Assembly (NCBI GenBank): GCA_043778315.1
Contig: JAYWGJ010000398.1
Location: 1 to 13,467, forward strand
Source of the DNA: JBEEMU01 sp043778315
GTDB taxonomy: Bacteria; Bacteroidota; Bacteroidia; Chitinophagales; Saprospiraceae
DNA length: 13,467 bases
Direction of reading: 5' to 3'
Position 1 is the stretch's first letter. Each line of letters opens with the position of its first letter. Below the pieces are notes generated by a model. The model saw nothing but the letters and a program-made list of their open reading frames with translations. It was not told the DNA's origin and searched no databases. Made by a program: the position numbers and the translations under genes. Shown here piece by piece: positions 1 through 7,579 of this stretch.

Positions 1-225
1 CGTTTATTGCTTACAGCTTACGGTTTATAGTAAAAAAATTATAGTTTTGACACTCGTAAACATCGTTTATTGCTTACAGCTTACGGTTTATAGTAAAAAG
101 TTTCCAGTTTTGACACTCGCAAACATCGTTTATAGCTTACAGCTTACGGTTTATAGTAAAAAGTTTCCAGTTTTGACACTCGCAAACATCGTTTATAGCT
201 TACAGTTTCTCGTTTATAGTAATAA
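1..225. repeat. 63-bp tandem repeat made of degenerate heptamers (3 full copies plus a partial one)
   Basis: Copies lie at 1-63, 64-126 and 127-189, with a decayed fourth from 190 to about 225. Copies 2 and 3 differ at one base; copy 1 differs from copy 2 at five. Each 63-bp copy divides into nine 7-mers, several fitting NGYTTAY (CGTTTAT, TGCTTAC, AGCTTAC, GGTTTAT), so the array looks like a 7-bp repeat that later duplicated as a 63-bp block. It begins at the window edge and may extend further left. It ends about 15 bp before the PorP-like start codon. Because 63 is a multiple of three, a frame stays open through it (47-244), but the peptide is only the repeat translated and overlaps the next gene, so I do not call it a gene. 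Confidence 0.93.
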
Positions 226-240
226 CAAAATAAAAAACCC

Positions 241-1269
241 ATGAATAAACTCCTTATACCAATCCTTTTGCTCGCTATACAGGGTATAAAGGCGCAAGAT
301 GTACTATTTTCACAGTATAATCTTGCACCACTGACCATTAATCCAGCGTTGGCAGGTCATTTTGACGGTAAATACCGCGCTAATGTGTTGTATCGGTCGC
401 AATGGGCGAACGTAGGCACGACAGGTGCGTACACAACCCCCTCCGCGAGCGTCGATGCCAATCTTTTTGATGATGTGGTACGCGGTTCGTTTGGCGCAGG
501 GCTGAATATAGTGAACGACCAGGCAGCAGGTGGCAGATTTAATACGCTTAACGCGAATGCAGTTGCCGCTTATCACTTTGCGATAGACCCCGAAGAGAAA
601 AAACACTTCTTTTCGGTGGGCGCACAGGGCGGTATCATCAATCAAAGTATCAATATGACCGACGTGACCTTTGCATCGCAGTTTAATGGTATTGATAAGA
701 TAGATGCACGCAATAATTCGGGCGAAACGCTCGATAAAAACAGCATCACAATCCCCGACCTGAGTGTGGGAGCGGCCTTTGCGAGCTACTTTGGCGCGAG
801 TAACGTGCGCGTTGGCGCGGCTTACAAGCATTTATTGGGCAGTAGCCAAAACTTTTACGCCACAAGTGCGATTAATAATACGAGTGCGATTGTCGCACAC
901 GCCGAACTGAACTACGCGCTCGGGAGTTTTTTGAGTCTGCACCCAAGTGTACTTTACGCGCAGCAGACAAAAGTGACCACATTACAGCCTCAATTGCAGG
1001 TAGGTATGCACTTCAACCCTACAACCGCCGTTTATTTTGGCGCGGGTATGCGTAGCGGCGACGCATTTGTTGGTATGTTGCGCGTACAGACGGGCGGGCT
1101 GCAAATTGGTTTGGCTTACGACGTGAATAACTCCGCTTTACAAACCGCAACACGCGGTCAAGGCGCGTGGGAGATTGGTATTACGTTTCAAGGTGGCAGT
1201 AGTAGCGGCGTGAAAGGCAGTCCTGCACTCAAAGTTAAGCCTATTATCCCGCCAGTGCGCTATTATTAA
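241..1269 (+). CDS. PorP/SprF family type IX secretion system outer-membrane protein
   Basis: This 342-residue protein is predicted to be an outer-membrane beta-barrel of the PorP/SprF family, which in Bacteroidota takes part in type IX secretion and gliding. A signal peptide is visible: Lys3, a hydrophobic stretch at about residues 4-16, and a likely cut after Ala18 (KA|QD). The mature start, QDVLFSQYNLAPLTINPALAG-like (residues 19-39), is the family hallmark: FSQY followed by an NPALAG motif. The rest alternates short amphipathic strands rich in Gly, Tyr and Phe, and the length fits the family (about 300-350). The ATG at 241 is chosen because it directly precedes the signal peptide. It sits just after the 63-bp repeat array and 138 bp before the large OmpA-family gene. 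Such pairing of a PorP-like barrel with a propeller/OmpA protein is common in the phylum. Whether this copy is the core PorP or one of the usual extra paralogues cannot be told here. Confidence 0.93.
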   Translation: MNKLLIPILLLAIQGIKAQDVLFSQYNLAPLTINPALAGHFDGKYRANVLYRSQWANVGTTGAYTTPSASVDANLFDDVVRGSFGAGLNIVNDQAAGGRFNTLNANAVAAYHFAIDPEEKKHFFSVGAQGGIINQSINMTDVTFASQFNGIDKIDARNNSGETLDKNSITIPDLSVGAAFASYFGASNVRVGAAYKHLLGSSQNFYATSAINNTSAIVAHAELNYALGSFLSLHPSVLYAQQTKVTTLQPQLQVGMHFNPTTAVYFGAGMRSGDAFVGMLRVQTGGLQIGLAYDVNNSALQTATRGQGAWEIGITFQGGSSSGVKGSPALKVKPIIPPVRYY

Positions 1270-1300
1270 ATGAAAATCAGCAGTTTTGCTGCACATTATT

Positions 1301-1336
1301 ATACTTTATTTATTACAAGCCATACTTTATTTATTA
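1301..1336. repeat. 15-bp direct repeat, 21-bp period, in the porP-like/ompA-like spacer
   Basis: ATACTTTATTTATTA occurs exactly at 1301-1315 and 1322-1336, in the 138-bp AT-rich spacer (1270-1407) between the first two genes. The same spacer has a short CAGCA/TGCTG hairpin (1278-1291) just after the porP-like stop, without a T-run. It holds no clear TAnnTTTG promoter, so the two genes may be co-transcribed. Two helical turns between the copies would suit a protein-binding site, but duplication of AT-rich sequence explains it equally well. Confidence 0.6.
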
Positions 1337-1407
1337 TAAATCATTAATTATACTATTTATTTTGTATTATTATAACTAAAATAAGTAGTTTTTTAAAATA
1401 AAAGACC

Positions 1408-4400
1408 ATGAGAAGTAAAATTTTCCTTTTTATATTTGTTGTGCTAAGCCAAATAGCGGCGCAAGCCCAGCCTGGCAAAGTAGCGGGCAGCAGTACCGAC
1501 GCGCCAGTAGGCGGTGCGAAAATGAGTACCGTCGATACCTATATTGAGGTCGGCGCGTACCAACAAGCAGCTACTTTATTGAAAGATTATGTAGAAAAAC
1601 ATGAAAAAAACGTAGCAGCTAAATACAAATTAGCCGAGACTTACCTCAAAGCACGGGACTATCGGAACGCCGCACTCCACTTTAAAGGCGTGTATGACAA
1701 TACTGATAAGGATATAAAACTCGCTTTTCCAGCCGCAGGCTACTATTATGCCAAAATGCTTGTTGCGATAGCGCAATATGAGCAGGCAAAGAACGTTTAT
1801 ACTAGCTTTATCAGCAAAAATGAAGGCAGTAGTGATGCTAAAATACGCGGTTTAGTTCGCGCAGCCAAGACAGAAGCAAAGGGTTGCGACCTTGCAGTCA
1901 GCGATTACAAAGGAGGCATCGAGGCGGTAGTGGATAATGCAGGCGCGAACATGAATGGCAGCTACACGGACGGCGCACCGAGCTATATTAATGATAAAAA
2001 ACTGTTGTACGCGTCGCTAAAAGCCCCCGCGCCTATCAATATAGGCGAGGCAAATAACTATAAATCAAAGGTTTATGAGTTTAGATTAGGTATGAATAAC
2101 AATACCGAGCTACCAGAGGTTATTAATGATAAAGCATTTAATATTGGTAGTGCCTGCCTCAATCCGAGTGGCAAAAACCTTTACTTTACCAAGTGTAATC
2201 CCGACAAAAACAACGTAATGCACTGCGAATTATACGTCAGTGAAATAAAAAACGGTGTGTATGGCGTGCCTACACGCCTCGAGGAAGGTGTAAATGGCAA
2301 AGATTTTTCGGTCTCGATGCCCTTTGTGGTTGATGCAGGACGTGGCGACGACAAAATATATTTTGCATCGAACCGTACAGGCGGCGCAGGCAGCTACGAT
2401 ATTTGGACGGTTATCCGTCACCCGCAAGGAGATTGCGAAAAGATAACAAACGTAGCGGCTATCAATACCGCAGGCGACGAGTTGTCGCCCTTTATGAGCA
2501 AAAAAGACGTACTTTATTTTAGTAGCGACGGTCATGCAGGCTTTGGCGGATTAGACGTGTTTAGTTATAAAAACGTGGAGCAGGAAGCCATCATCACGAA
2601 CGTCGGTAAACCCATCAATGGCAGCACCGACGACTTTTATTTTGTGACAAACAGCACCGAAACAAGTGGTTTTATGGTCTCGAACCGCAATGGTGCGCAG
2701 GTAGTAGCGGGTTTGGCGGCGAATAGCGGCGATGATTTATTTAGCGTAGCGATAATAGACAAAAAAGCAGGTGCAACTATCGCCGAAGCCAAAAAAACAA
2801 CCGAAATGACAACCGATAGAGCGATTAAAGCAGCAGAAAATGATAAAATGGTAGATGAAATACCGATAAGAAATAGTAATACGGCAAAAGTACCCGACGT
2901 TCCGACCGAAACACCTGTCACAAATACAGCTACCAATACAACTATCACAACTACAAATACGACTATTGCTAATACACTCGTCGATGGCGGAAAAGTAGAG
3001 CAAGTTAGGAGTATTGCAGACCGCGAAGCCAAGACTGTATCCGTGCTGACCAGTGTTTCGGACGGTAATAATAAGATTTTAGCTACCGTAGAAGAGATAC
3101 GCAACGACAAAAGCGAACTACTAAAACTCTATATCAAAAGCGCAAAAGATGCTAATGGAAATGTGGTTGGCAATATTCCTATCGCAAAAGAAAATAGTAT
3201 TTTGCTAGTCCCCGAAGGCGGAAAAGTGGTGACTACAATAGAGAAAAAAGATGCCAAAACCAATACTACATTGGTTGTAAAAGAAATATACGATGCCAAA
3301 GGTGTGCTTGTCGCAACGGTATCAGAGCAGCGCGACAGCAAAAATAATATTATTAGTGCTTCAAGAACAATAGTAGAAACCAAAAATAATGCTGCAATTG
3401 TAGATAATACCACTAAAAATACTAATAATGGCAATGCAAATGCTAATAATGGCAATGATACCAATAATAATACCGATGCGGTCGCCAAAAAAGAAATCAT
3501 GCTCGATACACCAGTAGGCGGAAAAGTGCAAGTAGCGAACGAACTTAAAAACACCAAAAATAATACCACCACTATCACTAAAAACATCTTAGATGCAGAC
3601 GGTAATTTGGTGGCAACAGTAAAAGAGGAGCGCAATATGCGCGGCAATTTATTGGCTATCGTGCGCGAAGACCTCAATAAAGAGGGCTTAGTGACCGCTA
3701 TCACCAAAGAGCTGCACCCTGCCGACGGCTCGGTGTCGCGTACCCGCGAAGAGCGCGACGCAAAAGGCAACGTAGTAGCTACCGAGCGGGAACTACGCGA
3801 CGCAACAGGCAAATACCTCGCCTCTATCCGCGAAGTAAAAGATAGTGTTACGGGCAATACCGTTGTCACCAATTTCACAAAAGACGATAAAGGAAATGTA
3901 TTATTGTATAAACAAGATACCAAAGCCCCTGACGGCAGCGTAATTGCAACTATAACCAAAGGTACTATCCAAGAAGAGAGCGTAGCGGCAAATACACCAA
4001 GCGCGAACGGCAGAGTGAAGGCTGCGCCAAACCAAAATAACACGATAGTAGTAGATACCGATGCGCCGCTCAAACCAAAAGCACCCGAAGGCTGCATGCG
4101 CGCCATTTTGTATATGGTTGATGACGAGTCACTGCTCAAAGTGCGCGATATACCTTGCGCTACCGACCGAAATGCGAGCTTTTTGTTGCTACCAAAGCGC
4201 AAATATATGTTCGTACTCGAGCGCGAAGGCGCAGTATTGCAAAGTAGAATGATTGAAACCAATAATAATACGCGCTCGGAGATATATACACCTGTCCTGA
4301 GCGACCGCAGTGTGGTAGATAAGTCTGTTAGTACCAATAATAATCCTACTAATAAGCCTACGACGGCAACAAATACCGACCCGAAAGCCAGCACCGCAGC

Positions 4401-5157
4401 CAACGTCGCCACTAATACGCCTACAAAAACCAGTGGCAGCAACGCGAAAAATCCTACCGCGCCAAAAGTAGATACACCGACCAAAGCAGCCGCAAGTACT
4501 GAGCCGATAGTATTTAAAGGTATTGTTTTTATTGATAATAAAGGCGGAAAAGTAGCGGCTACCAGCTCTACGGTTTCGCTATATAGTATGGACGGCGTAG
4601 GTAAAGTGAGCGTTTTGCAAACCAGAACGCTCGAGGGCGGACCCAGTTTTAGCTTTACGCTCAATGCAGGCAAACCGTACCGCATTGTAGCGATGCAAAG
4701 CGGTTATCTGACCGCCTCGGTAGAGCTTACCGCCGAACCGAACGCCCCAGAACTAATACAAGAACTGCTTTTGCGCCCCAAAAAAGGTGAAGTAGCGCAT
4801 AGCGTCGGCAATATTTATTACGAATTTAAGAGTAAGGAGCTTACGCCCGAAGCAATGTCGAACTTGGAGGGACTTATTAACACACTTACCGACAATCCGA
4901 GCGTAGTAGTCGAGATTAGTGCACATACGGACAACGTAGGCTCGTCCGATTTTAATCAACAACTCTCTCAACTCCGCGCGCAATCGGTCGTAGATTACCT
5001 TATCCGCAAAGGGATAGCAGCCAATCGGCTCACGGCACGCGGTTACGGCGAGGCAAAACCAATCGCACCGAACACGAAGCCGAACGGTACTGACGACTCC
5101 GAGGGCAGGGCGCGCAACCGCCGCACCGAGTTCCGCGTCATCGGCGAAGTGAAGTAA
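1408..5157 (+). CDS. OmpA family protein with TPR, PD40 beta-propeller and internal 14-residue repeats (PorE-like architecture)
   Basis: This is a 1249-residue exported protein. Residues 1-20 form a signal peptide (likely cut AQA|QP; no lipobox Cys). Residues about 40-135 are TPR-like helices. Residues about 185-455 hold PD40/WD40-like blades, for example LNPSGKNLYFTK, KIYFASNRTGGAGSYDIW and VLYFSSDGHAGFGGLDVF. Thr/Asn-rich linkers flank a repeat block (about 526-855, period about 14). Residues about 893-965 are a small beta domain with Cys896 and Cys917. Residues about 1034-1125 look like a carboxypeptidase regulatory-type fold. Residues 1132-1249 are an OmpA C-terminal domain: HTDNVG, then NQQLSQLRAQSV, ending in NRRTEF. 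Asp1175 and Arg1190, 15 apart, match the pair that binds diaminopimelate in OmpA proteins, so the C-terminus should grip peptidoglycan. The order TPR, propeller, regulatory fold, OmpA is that of PorE, a T9SS component. Being PorE itself is inference; the repeat insert is unusual for it. The ATG at 1408 directly precedes the signal peptide. Confidence 0.95.
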   Translation: MRSKIFLFIFVVLSQIAAQAQPGKVAGSSTDAPVGGAKMSTVDTYIEVGAYQQAATLLKDYVEKHEKNVAAKYKLAETYLKARDYRNAALHFKGVYDNTDKDIKLAFPAAGYYYAKMLVAIAQYEQAKNVYTSFISKNEGSSDAKIRGLVRAAKTEAKGCDLAVSDYKGGIEAVVDNAGANMNGSYTDGAPSYINDKKLLYASLKAPAPINIGEANNYKSKVYEFRLGMNNNTELPEVINDKAFNIGSACLNPSGKNLYFTKCNPDKNNVMHCELYVSEIKNGVYGVPTRLEEGVNGKDFSVSMPFVVDAGRGDDKIYFASNRTGGAGSYDIWTVIRHPQGDCEKITNVAAINTAGDELSPFMSKKDVLYFSSDGHAGFGGLDVFSYKNVEQEAIITNVGKPINGSTDDFYFVTNSTETSGFMVSNRNGAQVVAGLAANSGDDLFSVAIIDKKAGATIAEAKKTTEMTTDRAIKAAENDKMVDEIPIRNSNTAKVPDVPTETPVTNTATNTTITTTNTTIANTLVDGGKVEQVRSIADREAKTVSVLTSVSDGNNKILATVEEIRNDKSELLKLYIKSAKDANGNVVGNIPIAKENSILLVPEGGKVVTTIEKKDAKTNTTLVVKEIYDAKGVLVATVSEQRDSKNNIISASRTIVETKNNAAIVDNTTKNTNNGNANANNGNDTNNNTDAVAKKEIMLDTPVGGKVQVANELKNTKNNTTTITKNILDADGNLVATVKEERNMRGNLLAIVREDLNKEGLVTAITKELHPADGSVSRTREERDAKGNVVATERELRDATGKYLASIREVKDSVTGNTVVTNFTKDDKGNVLLYKQDTKAPDGSVIATITKGTIQEESVAANTPSANGRVKAAPNQNNTIVVDTDAPLKPKAPEGCMRAILYMVDDESLLKVRDIPCATDRNASFLLLPKRKYMFVLEREGAVLQSRMIETNNNTRSEIYTPVLSDRSVVDKSVSTNNNPTNKPTTATNTDPKASTAANVATNTPTKTSGSNAKNPTAPKVDTPTKAAASTEPIVFKGIVFIDNKGGKVAATSSTVSLYSMDGVGKVSVLQTRTLEGGPSFSFTLNAGKPYRIVAMQSGYLTASVELTAEPNAPELIQELLLRPKKGEVAHSVGNIYYEFKSKELTPEAMSNLEGLINTLTDNPSVVVEISAHTDNVGSSDFNQQLSQLRAQSVVDYLIRKGIAANRLTARGYGEAKPIAPNTKPNGTDDSEGRARNRRTEFRVIGEVK
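2983..3972 (+). repeat. Coding repeat block: about 14-residue tandem repeats inside the OmpA-family protein
   Basis: Residues about 526-855 repeat with a period of 13-15. In the last block the unit-start Gly sits at residues 732, 746, 760, 774, 787, 801, 816, 829 and 843. The consensus is roughly G-N-x-V-A-T-x-x-E-E-R-D-A-K, with one hydrophobic/Thr strand and one charged strand per unit. Three sub-blocks each open with GGKV (residues 527, 604 and 704), coded by the same 11-mer GGCGGAAAAGT. An Asn-rich linker (about 666-688) separates the second and third. The pattern suggests stacked short beta-strands, like other spool or solenoid repeats. I do not recognise the family. Confidence 0.85.
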
Positions 5158-5208
5158 ACGGCGTGAGGGTTTTAACCCGCACAGGATAACAAATAGTTTG
5201 TGTACAAA

Positions 5209-5245
5209 AAAAGTAGCGATACGGCAAAGCCATATCGCTACTTTT
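5209..5245. terminator. Bidirectional rho-independent terminator between ompA-like and moxR genes
   Basis: A 17-bp stem (5209-5225 with 5229-5245, one mismatch) closes on an AAA loop. It is followed by TTTT on the plus strand and, read from the other side, by a run of seven T. It lies 51 bp past the OmpA-family stop and 20 bp past the moxR stop, so it can end both convergent transcripts. A weaker GGGTT/AACCC hairpin at 5163-5182 comes first on the plus strand, without a T-run. Confidence 0.93.
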
Positions 5246-5265
5246 ATATATAAAGCTCCAGAAAG

Positions 5266-6252
5266 CTATCTCGGTACTTCTATCTGCTGCAAAATATTTT
5301 TAATCACATCGCCCACATGAATGCCCTCCATTTCGCGCTCGGGCGTGAGTATGAGGCGGTGATTAAGCACAGGAAACGCGACATATTGAATGTCGTCGGG
5401 CGTGACAAACTCGCGTCCGCGCATCGCGGCTACTGTTTTTGCCGTTTTCATTATTGCCAACGACGCACGCGGCGACGCACCCAAAAATAAATCGACGTGA
5501 TTGCGTGTGTTATGTATAAAAGTAGCGATATAATCTAATAATTCTTCTTTTATAAACACTTTTTCTATGACAGATTGCGTGAATTGCAGGTCGTCGGGCG
5601 TGAATACGGCGCACACTTCGTCCACGACTTGCATACTAAAATCGGACTGAAAACGGCGCAAAATCAGTTTTTCCTCTTCCAACGACGGATAATCCAAATT
5701 TATTTTGAATAAAAAACGGTCTAATTGCGCCTCAGGCAACTTGTAAGTGCCTTCTTGCTCAATCGGGTTTTGAGTTGCCAACACAAAAAATGGGTAATCC
5801 ATTTTGTAGGTTTTGCCGTCCACGGTCACTTGCCGCTCCTCCATCACTTCGAAGAGTGACGACTGCGTTTTAGCAGGCGCACGGTTGATTTCGTCTATCA
5901 AAACGATGTTCGAAAATACGGGTCCGCGATTAAATCCAAACTCCGAAGTTTTTATATTAAACACCGTCGAGCCTGTCACGTCGGCAGGCATAAGGTCGGG
6001 CGTGAACTGTATTCGACGAAAGTCGCAATTAAAAGTACGCGCTAACAGTTTGGCAGTCAAGGTTTTAGCGATACCAGGCACTCCCTCTAATAAAATGTGT
6101 CCGCCCGAGAAAATACCAGCGAGTAACAGCTCTATCGTTTCGTCTTGCCCGATAACGACTTTTTGTATCTCCGATTTTATGCGTGCTACGGCGGCTTGCA
6201 GCTTTTCTATATCCGCGTTCGGTGCTGCCGACCAGTCTGTTTCGTTCTCCAT
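5266..6252 (-). CDS. MoxR family AAA+ ATPase
   Basis: This 328-residue cytoplasmic ATPase belongs to the MoxR group of AAA+ proteins, which act as chaperones in maturing enzyme complexes or envelope proteins. Visible motifs are Walker A GVPGIAKT (57-64), Walker B NIVLIDE (115-121), the sensor-1 Asn162 in ATQNP, the arginine finger Arg179 in LDRF, and sensor-2 Arg262 in GASPRA. The lid domain occupies about 220-328. All catalytic residues are present and the length is normal (about 320-340). Family members are usually followed by a DUF58 gene and often VWA-domain genes. Here nothing follows on the same strand: the gene ends at a terminator shared with the convergent OmpA-family gene. The partners must lie elsewhere or be absent. 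It has its own promoter (see 6292-6321). The substrate cannot be inferred. Confidence 0.96.
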   Translation of the reverse strand: MENETDWSAAPNADIEKLQAAVARIKSEIQKVVIGQDETIELLLAGIFSGGHILLEGVPGIAKTLTAKLLARTFNCDFRRIQFTPDLMPADVTGSTVFNIKTSEFGFNRGPVFSNIVLIDEINRAPAKTQSSLFEVMEERQVTVDGKTYKMDYPFFVLATQNPIEQEGTYKLPEAQLDRFLFKINLDYPSLEEEKLILRRFQSDFSMQVVDEVCAVFTPDDLQFTQSVIEKVFIKEELLDYIATFIHNTRNHVDLFLGASPRASLAIMKTAKTVAAMRGREFVTPDDIQYVAFPVLNHRLILTPEREMEGIHVGDVIKNILQQIEVPR

Positions 6253-6291
6253 TTTTTATTTATAAATAGGTATTTTAATAATTTACCGCTG

Positions 6292-6321
6292 CAAAGATAA
6301 ACTTTTTATTGCATTACAAAA
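6292..6321 (-). promoter_or_regulatory. Bacteroidota-type promoter for moxR
   Basis: Read on the minus strand, TTTTG (6321-6317) is followed after 17 nt by TATCTTTG (6299-6292). These fit the Bacteroidota sigma consensus of TTTG at -33 and TAnnTTTG at -7. The start of transcription would fall near 6285, giving a leader of about 33 nt. It lies just past the htrA terminator, so moxR is transcribed separately from the protease gene. Confidence 0.8.
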
Positions 6322-6385
6322 CACCTTTATTTTTATACTATCGTAAATTATTAATAAAGATTGTGATAACCCGTACTACACCACA

Positions 6386-6425
6386 AAAAAACGGACTAAT
6401 GCGACACCGCAATAGTCCGTTTTTT
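6386..6425 (-). terminator. Rho-independent terminator of the htrA-like gene
   Basis: A perfect 13-bp stem (6386-6398 with 6413-6425) encloses a further 3-bp GCG/CGC stem with an ACAC loop. On the minus strand it is followed by seven T. It lies 29 bp past the protease stop and upstream of the moxR promoter. The plus strand also has a T-run after the stem, but no gene enters from that side. Confidence 0.92.
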
Positions 6426-6454
6426 ATTCTTGTAATAAAAAAATACCCGAAAAC

Positions 6455-7579
6455 CTACCGTTTCAGTTTCACGCTGAGGTCTTGTTTTTTGCCCTTGCGG
6501 TTCACGGTGAAAGTGAACGAGTCGTCGGGGCGACCGCGACCAATAATTTCTTGTAGTTCGGCTGCCGAGTCTATCGGTTTGCCATTCGCGGCTACTATGA
6601 TGTCGCCTTTGCGCAAACCCGCCGCTTCCGCCGCGCCGCCTGCAATAGTGCCATCTATGTACGCACCCTTTGTAATGCTCACGCCTGCTTCTTTGGCAAT
6701 ATCGCCGTCCATATCGGCAATATTCACACCCAAAAAGCCGCGTTGCGGCGCGCCGTATTCTATCACATCTTCAACTATTTTTTTGACTAAATTGGACGGA
6801 ATAGCGAACGAATAACCTGCAAAATAACCTGTTTCGGAAGCTATTGCGACGTTAATACCTACCAATTTGCCGTCCACATCTACTAATGCGCCGCCGCTAT
6901 TGCCCGGGTTCACGGCAGCGTCGGACTGAATAAACGACTCAATAGCGGTTTTTTTGTCCAATAAATGGATATTTCTACCTTTCGCGCTGATGATACCTGC
7001 GGTAACGGTGGAGCTGAGGTTGAGCGGGTTGCCTACGGCTAACACCCATTCGCCTACCTTCGCGTCGTCGGAGTTCGCAATGTCCAAAATCGGCAGCTTG
7101 TCTTGCTCTATTTTGATGACGGCGAGGTCGGTCGTCGGGTCAGTGCCTACGAGCGTCGCCTTAAATTTTCGCTTGTCGAAAAGCGTTACCTCGAGTTCGG
7201 TCGCGCCTTCTACAACGTGGTTGTTGGTCACAATGTAGCCGTCGGTGCGGACGATTACGCCCGAGCCGATGCCTTCGCGTGCGCCGCCGTTCGGCTGCCG
7301 TCCAAAAAAGTACTCGAACATATCGTCGTTGCCCATTTGCGAAGTAGGCGCGTTGCCCGATTTGGAGCGGATATGCACCACCGAAGGGCAGCTTCGCGCC
7401 GCTGCGTCGGTGAAGTCAAACGGGACTTTATTCCCCGTGTAGCCTGCCGCGTGTGCATACGGATTGGCTGGCGTTTGCGCTACCGAGTCGGGGCGATTGC
7501 TCGATAAAAAATGATTGGCAGTTAGCACTAATACGCCGCCGATACAACCCGCAGCAATAGTCGATACCCAATTTTTCAT
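6455..7579 (-). CDS. htrA: HtrA/Do family trypsin-like serine endopeptidase, single PDZ domain
   Basis: This 374-residue periplasmic protease/chaperone degrades misfolded envelope proteins. The N-terminus (about 4-26) is one hydrophobic segment, either an uncleaved membrane anchor or a signal peptide. The trypsin-like domain holds the full triad: His121 in TNNHVV, Asp151 in TTDLAVIK and Ser228 in NPGNSGGAL. The oxyanion region is intact. One PDZ domain follows (about 275-370), with the GFLGV ligand-loop-like start and GLRKGDIIVAANGKPI. Do/DegP proteins of this phylum commonly have about 480-500 residues and two PDZ domains. This one has the one-PDZ layout of DegS, so it may be membrane-tethered. 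It ends in KLKR, with its own terminator 29 bp beyond, and is divergent from aspS. No clear TAnnTTTG lies directly upstream. Confidence 0.95.
   Translation of the reverse strand: MKNWVSTIAAGCIGGVLVLTANHFLSSNRPDSVAQTPANPYAHAAGYTGNKVPFDFTDAAARSCPSVVHIRSKSGNAPTSQMGNDDMFEYFFGRQPNGGAREGIGSGVIVRTDGYIVTNNHVVEGATELEVTLFDKRKFKATLVGTDPTTDLAVIKIEQDKLPILDIANSDDAKVGEWVLAVGNPLNLSSTVTAGIISAKGRNIHLLDKKTAIESFIQSDAAVNPGNSGGALVDVDGKLVGINVAIASETGYFAGYSFAIPSNLVKKIVEDVIEYGAPQRGFLGVNIADMDGDIAKEAGVSITKGAYIDGTIAGGAAEAAGLRKGDIIVAANGKPIDSAAELQEIIGRGRPDDSFTFTVNRKGKKQDLSVKLKR

Noticed and set aside
1..189. CRISPR array
   Set aside because: The repeats are contiguous with no unique spacers, and no cas gene is present.
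47..244. 65-residue open frame with a 21-residue repeated peptide
   Set aside because: It is the 63-bp repeat read in one frame, open because 63 is divisible by three. It overlaps the PorP-like start and has no signal or domain.
3129..4685. 518-residue minus-strand open frame opposite the OmpA-family gene
   Set aside because: It is the antisense of a Thr/Asn/Lys-rich repeat region, giving a Ser/Leu/Val-rich nonsense protein. The plus frame has clear domains.
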